A stretch of DNA of 19,624 nucleotides, taken from DATKKX01 sp035542775 (lineage in GTDB: Bacteria > Planctomycetota > Phycisphaerae > UBA1845 > UTPLA1). The notes beneath the pieces were generated by a model. It did no database searches. It was not told the origin of the DNA and was given only the letters and a program-made list of their open reading frames with translations. The position numbers and the translations under genes are program-made. Below are positions 8,311-16,502 of this stretch, one piece after another (positions within the stretch are counted from its first letter, which is position 1; every line of letters starts with the position of its first letter). Where the stretch lies: assembly GCA_035542775.1 (NCBI GenBank), contig DATKKX010000441.1, forward strand, positions 1-19,624, read 5' to 3'.

Positions 8311-8366
8311 CAGAGCGGCAGGGAATTGCGGCAGATCGGTGCAAACGCTCTGCCGTGTCCGATCTG
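8311..8366 (+). promoter_or_regulatory. Cluster of mutually exclusive hairpins between ATPase and peptidase genes
   Basis: Three stems compete for the same bases: CAGAGCG/CGCTCTG (8311-8317 with 8346-8352), CGGCAGA/TCTGCCG (8329-8335 with 8349-8355) and CAGATCGG/CCGATCTG (8332-8339 with 8359-8366). The last is followed by a modestly T-rich run (TTCTTTGT). This could end the ATPase transcript or act as an attenuator-like switch. The pairings are seen directly; the function is inferred. Confidence 0.35.
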
Positions 8367-8437
8367 TTCTTTGTCTGCGTGTATCCGAGAAAACTCCTCC
8401 CATCTGCCATTTCGCTTTTCGGTTCTGAATCCAGCCG

Positions 8438-8446
8438 TGGTACAAT
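8438..8446 (+). promoter_or_regulatory. Candidate extended -10 promoter for the M28 peptidase gene
   Basis: TGGTACAAT matches an extended -10 element (TGnTATAAT with one mismatch). The -35 region is poor (TTCGGT at 17-nt spacing). It lies about 75 nt before the peptidase start, giving a leader of ordinary length. Confidence 0.35.
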
Positions 8447-8505
8447 GTTGAAACGGAGCGTGGCCCGGCAAGAGCGCTTCCGGCCACTTCGACACGCAGC
8501 CTTTG

Positions 8506-8510
8506 GGAGG
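8506..8510 (+). promoter_or_regulatory. Shine-Dalgarno that decides the M28 peptidase start
   Basis: GGAGG lies 9 nt before ATG 8520. It selects this start over an in-frame ATG at 8355, which would put 55 residues of non-signal-like sequence in front of the export signal. Confidence 0.75.
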
Positions 8511-8519
8511 GGAATTGAC

Positions 8520-10403
8520 ATGACGGCGAGACGCTTAACGGTGGGGGTCGCAGGAATAGTCCTGTTGTCCTTGGCGCCGACGGCGGGCGCCAGCGACGTG
8601 GGCCAGGTCATCACCGATCAGATCAGCGCCACGAGCTATCAAGACTACCACAGCAACCTGCTCTACACGCACGATGGTGATAACCGGGATGCGTTGCACG
8701 GCCCCCAGCATGATCCGGCCCGCGACAACATCCTGGCCACGCTGCAGAGCTTTGGATTGCAGGCCGAGCTGTACCCGCTCACCTACAACGGAGTGACGTA
8801 CTACAACGTCATGGCCACACAACTCGGGACCAATTATCCCGACTCGTATTATGTCATCGGTGCTCACTACGACTCGGTGGACTGTCCCGGCGCGGATGAC
8901 AACGCCTCCGGCAGCGCCGGCGTGATGGAGATCGCCCGGGTTCTCTCAGGGTACCAGAGCGAATATACCATCAAGTACATGGTGTTCGATCTGGAGGAGT
9001 ACGGACTGTACGGGAGCGAGGCGTACGTTGCGGATCATCCGACGGACGACATTCGCGGCATGATCGCGATGGACATGATCGCCTGGGATCCGGGCCCGAG
9101 GGCATGCGACATCTGGGGCCGCACTTCCTCAGCCACGATCAAGTCGCATCTGCTCCAGGCGATCAACCTCTACAGCCACGGTCTTGCCGCCACCATTCAA
9201 GGGCAGCGCGACCGCAGCGACCATGCGTCTTTCGAGGCCGCCGGCTACCAGGCTTGTCACCTTCGCGAGGACGAGGGGAACCCCAATTATCACCTTCCCG
9301 CTGATTCCGTAGATACCCCGGATTACATCAATTACGCCTTCGCCGCCGACATGGCCCGCAGCATTGCCGGCTACCTGGTGGATCGCGCCCGGATTCACCT
9401 TCCCGGCGATTGCAACGACAACGGCATTCCCGACGAGGAGGAGATCGCGGCCGATCCCTCTATCGACTGCAACAATAACGGCGTCATCGACGCTTGCGAG
9501 CTCGCTCCCATCAGGGACTGCAACGCCAACGGCATACTCGACGACTGTGACATCGCCAGCGGTTACAGCAGCGACCAGGACGGCGATGGCATACCCGATG
9601 AATGCGAAGACGTGACGCCCCCGGCGCCCGATCCGATGACCTTTGAAAACCCCGACGGCTCGCCCCACGCGATCAGCACGACCGCCATCGCCATGATCGC
9701 AACCGAAGCGACGGATCCCTTCGGCGTCGAATACTACTTCTTTGCCAGCGGCGCCGGCAGCCACATCCGGAACTGGGGACCCGATCGCAACTACACTGAC
9801 ACAGGACTCCTGATAAACAGAAGCTATTCCTACAAGGTGAAAGCCCACGATCTGTCCACTCATCACAACGAAACGGGCTACTCGCCGCTCGTGACGATCG
9901 CGACCTTTATCGAAACGCCCACGGCGCTGACCTTCGGCACGGTGGCGGACACGTCCATTCAGGTCACGGCGCCCGGGACGTTCACCCGGCTGACCGCCAA
10001 CCTGTCGGGACTGTTTTTCGAGGTCACCAGACTCGATGGCACACCGGTGGGCGGAACCCAGGCGAACACATGGGTCCAGACGCAGACCATCACCGCGACC
10101 GGCTTGAGTCCGGGCACGGTCTATCGGTTCCGGGTCAAGGCGCGCAATTACTACGGTCATGACGAGACGCCCTGGTATCCGACATCGGGCTACATTAATC
10201 AGCCAACCACAGGCGGAGCGACATGTTCGCTGCTCGGTGATGTGAACCAGGACGGCGATCTAAACGGCCTGGACATCGATGGTTTCGTACGTGCGAAGCT
10301 GGGCGGAGCGCCATTGCCCGGCGAAAACCAGGCCTGTGCGAACTACGGCGGTTCGATGGCCGAGGACATCGCCGCGTTCGCCGCGGATCTATTGGGTCTC
10401 TGA
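8520..10403 (+). CDS. Secreted M28-family zinc metallopeptidase with FN3 and dockerin-like tail
   Basis: With the start at 8520 the protein has 627 residues and begins with a signal peptide (residues 1-24, ending PTAGA-S). The M28 aminopeptidase core shows all the expected zinc and catalytic residues: H116 (GAHYDS), D127 (GADDNASG), E159 with E160 (DLEEYGLYGS), D185 (AMDMIAW) and H258 (NYHLPAD). Residues 297-364 hold Asp/Asn/Gly-rich spacers (DCNDNGIPD, DCNANGILDDC, DQDGDGIPDEC), probably calcium-binding and thrombospondin-3-like. Two FN3 modules (366-463 and 464-560) and a dockerin-like tail (about 570-627, GDVNQDGDLNGLDI) follow. It should cleave N-terminal residues from peptides outside the cytoplasm. 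It shares its C-terminal modules with the metalloprotease at 2386-5631, suggesting related localisation. Confidence 0.92.
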   Translation: MTARRLTVGVAGIVLLSLAPTAGASDVGQVITDQISATSYQDYHSNLLYTHDGDNRDALHGPQHDPARDNILATLQSFGLQAELYPLTYNGVTYYNVMATQLGTNYPDSYYVIGAHYDSVDCPGADDNASGSAGVMEIARVLSGYQSEYTIKYMVFDLEEYGLYGSEAYVADHPTDDIRGMIAMDMIAWDPGPRACDIWGRTSSATIKSHLLQAINLYSHGLAATIQGQRDRSDHASFEAAGYQACHLREDEGNPNYHLPADSVDTPDYINYAFAADMARSIAGYLVDRARIHLPGDCNDNGIPDEEEIAADPSIDCNNNGVIDACELAPIRDCNANGILDDCDIASGYSSDQDGDGIPDECEDVTPPAPDPMTFENPDGSPHAISTTAIAMIATEATDPFGVEYYFFASGAGSHIRNWGPDRNYTDTGLLINRSYSYKVKAHDLSTHHNETGYSPLVTIATFIETPTALTFGTVADTSIQVTAPGTFTRLTANLSGLFFEVTRLDGTPVGGTQANTWVQTQTITATGLSPGTVYRFRVKARNYYGHDETPWYPTSGYINQPTTGGATCSLLGDVNQDGDLNGLDIDGFVRAKLGGAPLPGENQACANYGGSMAEDIAAFAADLLGL

Positions 10404-10535
10404 CCAACCTCGAAGGACGAACTCGACCTGCCAGGCTTGCTGTGAGAGCGCGGCATACCTCGCGTGACATAGCGGCTTTGAAGGCCGATTGCGACAATCG
10501 ATTTCCGCGATGGCACCGAAGGTGTTCCCGCCCGT

Positions 10536-11909
<1,374 letters not shown>

Positions 11910-11977
11910 GATCGATTCGCCTCCGTTGGGGGCACCGTGGACCCGACCGCGTCCTCATACTCCAGACAAGGCGTGGG

Positions 11978-12007
11978 ATGATAGTGTAACCGTCACGAGA
12001 TCTTCAA
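11978..12007 (-). promoter_or_regulatory. Candidate sigma70-type promoter of icd
   Basis: On the minus strand TTGAAG (12002-12007, 4/6 to TTGACA) and TATCAT (11978-11983, 5/6 to TATAAT) are separated by 18 nt. Transcription would start near 11971, leaving a leader of about 60 nt that contains the icd Shine-Dalgarno. It implies icd is transcribed independently of the TMTC-like gene upstream. Confidence 0.5.
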
Positions 12008-12097
12008 CCGATACCTTCATTCGCATGAACGTCGCCGATCTGGGGTCCGGAGAGCTTGAGGACCCGGAGTCGCAACTCTGCCGGTGTGCCCCGGTCT

Positions 12098-14020
12098 TCA
12101 ACGCCGCACGGCCTGCAACTTCTCCAGCTCTTTGCGGGCGGCCTCGTGATCGGGCTGCAACTGGAGCGTCAGCTTGTACTGCTCGACGGCTTCGTCGATC
12201 CGGTTCAGATTCTGCAACGCCAGGGCCAGATTGAAGTGGACTCGATAATAGTCAGGCCGCAGGCGCGCCGCTTCGCCATAGGCCGCCACCGCCGCTCCCC
12301 AGGCCCCTTTGCTCGACTGGGCATTGCCCAGGTGCATGTATGCGCGGGCCATAACCTGCGACCGGGTTTCAGTTCCCACAACCTGCCCGTCCAGGGCCGC
12401 CTGAAACTCCAGGATAGCCTCGTCCAGCCGATTCCGGCCGGCGAGGGCGGCACCGAGGTTGATGTGGGCCTCGGCATAGGAGGGCTTGGACAGAATGGCC
12501 GCTCGATACTGCTCAATGGCCTCATCGATCCGGCCCTGCTCCGAAAGGGCGTTGGCCAGGTTATAGTGGGCCATGGCATAATCCGGCCGGGCGAGCAAAG
12601 CACGCTGATACGCCGCAATCGCGTCTTCGGAATCGCCTTGCCGGGCAAGCTCCAATCCGAGATTGCATTGGGCCCGGGCATTGTCCGGCCGGGTCCGGAC
12701 CACGTCACGCCACATCGTCAGGGCACTGCCATAGTCCTGATTACGAAGAACCGTGGCAGCGGCCAACAACAGCAGAACCGTCAGCACGGCCAGCGTGGGG
12801 ATGAGCCGATGCAATCTCCTGGCCGGGGCTGACCCTTCACGACCCCAGTCCAGCAACTTCCATCCTGCGAGCACCCCCAGAATAACAACGGCCGCCAACG
12901 GCAGGTACATCCGGTGTTCAAAGGCCAGGTCGTTGATCGGCACGATGCTGGAGCTTGGCGCCAGAATCAGAAAGAACGAGATGCCCAGGAATCCCACACC
13001 GCGCTTCCACCTCCACGCCCACAGCGACGCCACCAGCAAGAGCATGATCGCCGCCGCTGACATAGCCACATGGACGACGGACGGTTCGGTCCGCCAGTCG
13101 TAATCCAGACAGAGCGGACGTGGCCAGAAGACCAGCCGCAGATAGTGCAGGACCACCAGGAATTCCTCTCGCCCGTACGCCCACGGTCCCGCCGCTTCCA
13201 AGCCAAACCCGGCCGTCTGCGAGCGCGGGCCCGATGCGACCATTCCGGCGAGGACCAGCCAAGTTGCCGCCAAGGCACCAAGGGATCTCCAATGGCGGGC
13301 CAGGGCCCCGCGAATCAAGCCGGACACGAAGGCCGCGTCGTAGAGCAGCACCGCCACTGGCGCGGTCGCCATCACCTCCTTGGTGCACATGCCCAACGCG
13401 CAGGAGATCACGGCAGCCGTGAACCACCGCCACGATCGCGTGGAAGCACAGCCGCGTGCAAAGCAATAAAGCGTCAACAAGTAGAAAAGCCCCATCATCG
13501 ACTCGGCCCGCTGGACCACGTAGGTGACGCTCTCGGTTTGCAGAGGATGCACGGCCCAGATGAGTGCCGCGGTCAGCGCGAGGTTGTCGGCAGTGATGGG
13601 GGATTGAACAAGGGCGACGTCGCGCCGGAGTGTTCGCCGGACGAGCCCGAAAAGCACAAGGCTGGCGAGGATGTGCACGGCGACATTGAAGACGTGATAG
13701 CCCCAGGGCTGGAGCCCGCTTATGGCATGACTCAAAGCCAGTGACAGGCTCACCAACGGCCGTCCCGCCAGCGTGGATTGAGGCGGGGCCTTAAGGGCTT
13801 CGGTCAGCGGCCACAACCGGCGAACCTGGGGGTTATCAACAATCGCGCGAATGTCATCCAGGAGAAACACGCCGGACAGGCTGTCGGCATAAACCGCGGC
13901 GGTGACGGCAATAATCACCAGCGCGAACCAGGTGGAGCGTACCCTGGAGGCTGCCAGGCCTCTTTCTCCGCTACAAGGCGGCTTCGTTAGGTCCTTCCGC
14001 AGCCTGGAGGGGCGCCTCAT
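12098..14020 (-). CDS. TMTC-like multi-pass membrane protein with C-terminal TPRs (putative GT-C glycosyltransferase)
   Basis: The 640-residue protein starts with a basic cytoplasmic segment and a TM helix (about 30-47). Next comes a double-Asp motif (D55-D56 in GVFLLDDI) in the first extracytoplasmic loop, as in GT-C enzymes that use polyprenyl-phosphate sugars. The HPLQTESVTYVVQRAE motif and a series of hydrophobic segments up to about residue 425 match the TMTC/DUF1736-type group. Residues 446-640 form about five TPRs of 34 residues, one carrying a 9-residue insertion (VVGTETRSQ region), and end in a charged helix. Eukaryotic TMTCs are O-mannosyltransferases; for bacterial relatives the acceptor is mostly unknown, so protein O-glycosylation is only a proposal. 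The ATG has no strong Shine-Dalgarno, so the exact N-terminus is uncertain. The gene stands between serA and icd on the same strand. Confidence 0.82.
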   Translation of the reverse strand: MRRPSRLRKDLTKPPCSGERGLAASRVRSTWFALVIIAVTAAVYADSLSGVFLLDDIRAIVDNPQVRRLWPLTEALKAPPQSTLAGRPLVSLSLALSHAISGLQPWGYHVFNVAVHILASLVLFGLVRRTLRRDVALVQSPITADNLALTAALIWAVHPLQTESVTYVVQRAESMMGLFYLLTLYCFARGCASTRSWRWFTAAVISCALGMCTKEVMATAPVAVLLYDAAFVSGLIRGALARHWRSLGALAATWLVLAGMVASGPRSQTAGFGLEAAGPWAYGREEFLVVLHYLRLVFWPRPLCLDYDWRTEPSVVHVAMSAAAIMLLLVASLWAWRWKRGVGFLGISFFLILAPSSSIVPINDLAFEHRMYLPLAAVVILGVLAGWKLLDWGREGSAPARRLHRLIPTLAVLTVLLLLAAATVLRNQDYGSALTMWRDVVRTRPDNARAQCNLGLELARQGDSEDAIAAYQRALLARPDYAMAHYNLANALSEQGRIDEAIEQYRAAILSKPSYAEAHINLGAALAGRNRLDEAILEFQAALDGQVVGTETRSQVMARAYMHLGNAQSSKGAWGAAVAAYGEAARLRPDYYRVHFNLALALQNLNRIDEAVEQYKLTLQLQPDHEAARKELEKLQAVRR

Positions 14021-14103
14021 GTGTGCATCGCTTTAGCCGCTGCATCCGCGGAGTTGAAGGCTCGAACGGAGGCGACGCAAACCCGGAGACATGTTCGCAA
14101 CCA

Positions 14104-14150
14104 CGGCCGGCACAAGCCCACGGCATACTTTCCGTGGGCTTGTGCGGCCG
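14104..14150 (-). terminator. Strong hairpin downstream of the dehydrogenase gene
   Basis: A perfect 14-bp stem (GCACAAGCCCACGG 14110-14123 with CCGTGGGCTTGTGC 14132-14145) encloses an 8-nt loop. Past a single bulged G (14109) it is extended by 5 more pairs (CGGCC 14104-14108 with GGCCG 14146-14150). It starts 15 nt after the dehydrogenase stop. No T-tract follows on either strand, so it may stop transcription by another mechanism or protect the mRNA 3' end. Confidence 0.65.
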
Positions 14151-14165
14151 TCTTGAGGTGAACGC

Positions 14166-15122
14166 TCAGTTCACAGCGTTCAACACCTTCCCACCGTTCT
14201 TGAACTCGCGGACGATGCGGACTGTCTCCCAGGCCACGGCGGTCTGGGCTTCATCGGTCGAAGCGCCGATGTGGTGCGTGCCGTAGAAATTGGGCAGATC
14301 CCTCAGCGCCCCCGTATAGGTGTCTTTGGCGTTGGCCGGCTCGGCGGCATACACGTCGGCGGCGGCGGCGGCGATCTTCTTCTCCTTCAGCGCCTTGATC
14401 AGGGCCGGCTCGTCCACCACGTCCCCGCGACACGTGTTGATCAGGAAGGCGTGCTTCTGCATCAGGCCGATCCGCTGCTCGTTCATCATATTCTTCGTTT
14501 CCGGCAGGGCCGGCACGTGCAGCGTCACGATGTCCGCCTTCTTCAGCAGCTCATCCAACGACACCCGCTTGACGTTGAGCATCCGGTCGAACTCTTCCGC
14601 CGCGATTACGTCGTGGTACAGGATCGACATCTCGAACGCCAATGCCCGCCGGGCCACCAGCCGCCCGATCTGCCCCATGCCGAGGACGCCCAACGTCCGG
14701 CCCTTGAGGCCGCGGGCCTTGCCGTATTCCTTCTTGTTCCACGAGCCGGAGCGCAGCTCAGTAACGTTGTCCGGGATCCGCCGGTCCAGCGCCAGCATCA
14801 GGCCCATGGTCAGCTCGGCCACCGCCGTCGAATTCAAGCCGGGGCAGTTCGCCACCTTGACGCCCTTGGCCGTCGCGGCCTTCACGTCGATGGTGTTGAC
14901 GCCCGAGCCGGCGCGGAGGATGACTTTGAGCGTATCCGTCGCGCCGATCATCTCCGAGTTGACCTTGGTCGACCGGACGATCAGCACCGCGGGTTTGAGT
15001 TCCTTCAGCGCGGCCGTCAGGGCGGCGTCCTTCAACTCCGGATTGGATGTGACCTCGCAGCCCATCTTCTTCATCTCATCGATGCCAAAGGATTCGAACT
15101 TGTCGGCGATCAGTACCTTCAT
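14166..15122 (-). CDS. serA: D-isomer-specific 2-hydroxyacid dehydrogenase, probable 3-phosphoglycerate dehydrogenase (short form, no ACT domain)
   Basis: The 318 residues form the two-domain fold of this family. The NAD site GMGQIG (G148-x-G150-x-x-G153) is followed by an acidic residue at the end of the next strand (D171), typical of NAD preference. The catalytic triad is R232 (NTCRGD), E261 (YAAEP) and H284 (THHIGAST). RAGSGVNTIDV near 70-80 and the C-terminal GKVLNAVN are typical of SerA-type enzymes, which oxidise 3-phosphoglycerate in the first step of serine synthesis. The long-form ASB/ACT regulatory domains are absent, so feedback control by serine through an ACT domain is not expected. 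The motif before the catalytic His reads THH rather than the usual TPH. GAGGTG at 15127-15132 precedes the ATG by 4 nt. A related hydroxyacid reductase cannot be excluded. Confidence 0.85.
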   Translation of the reverse strand: MKVLIADKFESFGIDEMKKMGCEVTSNPELKDAALTAALKELKPAVLIVRSTKVNSEMIGATDTLKVILRAGSGVNTIDVKAATAKGVKVANCPGLNSTAVAELTMGLMLALDRRIPDNVTELRSGSWNKKEYGKARGLKGRTLGVLGMGQIGRLVARRALAFEMSILYHDVIAAEEFDRMLNVKRVSLDELLKKADIVTLHVPALPETKNMMNEQRIGLMQKHAFLINTCRGDVVDEPALIKALKEKKIAAAAADVYAAEPANAKDTYTGALRDLPNFYGTHHIGASTDEAQTAVAWETVRIVREFKNGGKVLNAVN

Positions 15123-15704
15123 ATTTCACCTCGTGATTATGTCCGACGGCGCGCACGGCGCAATCCGCGCCCGCCGCTGCAATGCTCAATCTAAATACAG
15201 GCGGCCGCCTGGCGCGGCCAACATCATAACCGCGCTGGAAGCCTGGGCAAGCCTGCCGATAGCCCATGCCTGCTGGATCGAGGGGCACACAATCCACCCG
15301 TCAGCATGCCAGCCGGACCCTCTCTTTCCAGGATCCCCGCTCCGAGCAACGGGCTGACTTGCCGCACGCGGCCGCGGTGGCCGGGCGGCAGCGATGCCTC
15401 CTCCATTCTCGTGTTTTTCCTGGTCGCGACCGGAACAACGATAGCACCGGCGCGCGGTCTTTGCCGACGCTCGGTTCACGGTAGAATACCCCCCCACTCG
15501 CGTGACGTGAGTGGGGCTCCAGGTCCTGCTCGCTCGGGCCGACACGGCAACGACGACCGATAAGAGTCTTTGCCGGGCACGCAGCGATCCCAGCGGCACT
15601 ACCGCTCGTGAATGGACAATTTCTCTGGCTTGATTTGGACGGTGAAGCGCGGCGGAAGGCTGGCCGAGATACTAAGATCGGTGACTCCTCGATGAAGGGG
15701 CTCT
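15123..15704. other. Divergent intergenic region without a supported gene
   Basis: This 582-bp stretch separates two divergent genes. Open frames exist on the minus strand, but they lack recognisable domains and plausible starts and have low-complexity Arg/Ala/Pro composition typical of GC-rich non-coding DNA. The only structure I can support is a -10-like TAGAAT at 15482-15487 and the hairpin right after it. Confidence 0.5.
15482..15516 (+). promoter_or_regulatory. TAGAAT -10-like box followed at once by a hairpin
   Basis: TAGAAT (15482-15487) matches a -10 hexamer at 5 of 6 bases, with a weak TTTGCC 16 nt upstream. Directly after it CCCCACTC (15492-15499) and GAGTGGGG (15509-15516) form an 8-bp stem over a 9-nt loop that can close further. 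If the promoter is real, the hairpin would sit at the extreme 5' end of the lipoprotein mRNA, about 190 nt before its start. Alternatively the hairpin is a terminator remnant. Confidence 0.28.
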
Positions 15705-16502
15705 ATGAGGCATCCGGCAGTTCGATCTTGGTGGTTCGCTGTGGCGGTTTATCTGATCGCCTACCTGGCAGGCTGCGAAAGCGGAATTACGGGCTTCGAC
15801 GACGTCCTGCCGGGTTCGTGTGCCGTCGGACCGACGCCCCCATTTCAACCGGAAGCCCTCCCGTCCGAGGAATCCGCAAGCCGCATGAAGATTTACATAC
15901 TCAGCGGCTTCCTGAACTTCTATTCGTTGGGCTTCGATCAGTTGGCGGCGGAGATGAGTCAATTCAACCTCCACCCGACGCTAGTCGGCTGGCCCCAGTG
16001 GGAAAACGCGGCCCACCAGATCATAAGCTCATATACGGGGCCGGCCGATGGAAGCCTGTACGTCCTGGTCGGTCACAGCTACGGGGCAGACGACGCCGTC
16101 CGGATCGCTCACTACATGAAGGATGCCGGCATCGAGGTCCGCTTGCTGTTCCTCCTCGATGCTACGTCACCGCCTCCAATCCCTGACAACGTGGACCGCT
16201 GCATCCATTACTATGAGCCGTGGCTCCCCGGTGATTTGTTTCCGGACATCTTCTCGGGGAATCCGGTTGTGGCAGATCCGGGCAACACCCACACCGAAAT
16301 CACGAATTTGCTCTTCAGTCGCGACACCCTCGGCGATGGCGTCGGCTGTGCCGACCATTTCAGCATGGACGTGAACGAGCTCATGCACACTCTCATCATG
16401 ACGGAAGTGTTCCGGCTCATGGAGGCCGATACAGCCGGCGCGGGATCTAAAGCGGCGTTGGCGGCCCCGGATGCACAGCCTCAACGACCGCAGAAGCCAT
16501 GA
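15705..16502 (+). CDS. Putative lipoprotein with alpha/beta-hydrolase (serine esterase/lipase-like) fold
   Basis: The 265-residue product has a basic N-terminus, a hydrophobic segment (residues 9-22) and a lipobox LAGC with Cys24, so it is probably a lipid-anchored envelope protein. The rest reads as a compact alpha/beta hydrolase. The nucleophile elbow is GHSYG (Ser125); the likely acid is D152 (LFLLDATSPP) and the likely base H218 (ADHFSMD). The fold suggests hydrolysis of an ester or thioester; the substrate is unknown and I recognise no subfamily. AAGGGG at 15695-15700 lies 4 nt before the ATG. The last 56 bp overlap the 3' end of the convergent fusion gene. The low-complexity, Ala/Pro/Gln-rich C-terminal 25 residues lie in the overlap and may be dispensable. 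Confidence 0.75.
   Translation: MRHPAVRSWWFAVAVYLIAYLAGCESGITGFDDVLPGSCAVGPTPPFQPEALPSEESASRMKIYILSGFLNFYSLGFDQLAAEMSQFNLHPTLVGWPQWENAAHQIISSYTGPADGSLYVLVGHSYGADDAVRIAHYMKDAGIEVRLLFLLDATSPPPIPDNVDRCIHYYEPWLPGDLFPDIFSGNPVVADPGNTHTEITNLLFSRDTLGDGVGCADHFSMDVNELMHTLIMTEVFRLMEADTAGAGSKAALAAPDAQPQRPQKP

Noticed and set aside
6320..8614. Very long (764-codon) minus-strand open frame opposite the secretion ATPase
   Set aside because: It mirrors the codon pattern of the clearly real ATPase gene, has an Asp/Val/Leu/Ala-biased composition and no recognisable domain or RBS. Long antisense frames are expected in GC-rich coding DNA.
9129..10160. 343-codon minus-strand open frame opposite the M28 peptidase
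   Set aside because: Antisense to complete M28 catalytic motifs and lacking any recognisable domain.
14271..15357. Two overlapping plus-strand open frames of over 300 codons opposite the dehydrogenase gene
   Set aside because: Both are shadows of the minus-strand gene, in different frames, with no motif, RBS or plausible membrane topology.
15186..15599. 137-codon minus-strand open frame in the 15.1-15.7 kb gap
   Set aside because: Arg/Ala/Ser-rich with no domain, no RBS at its start, and partly built from the hairpin sequence at 15492-15516.
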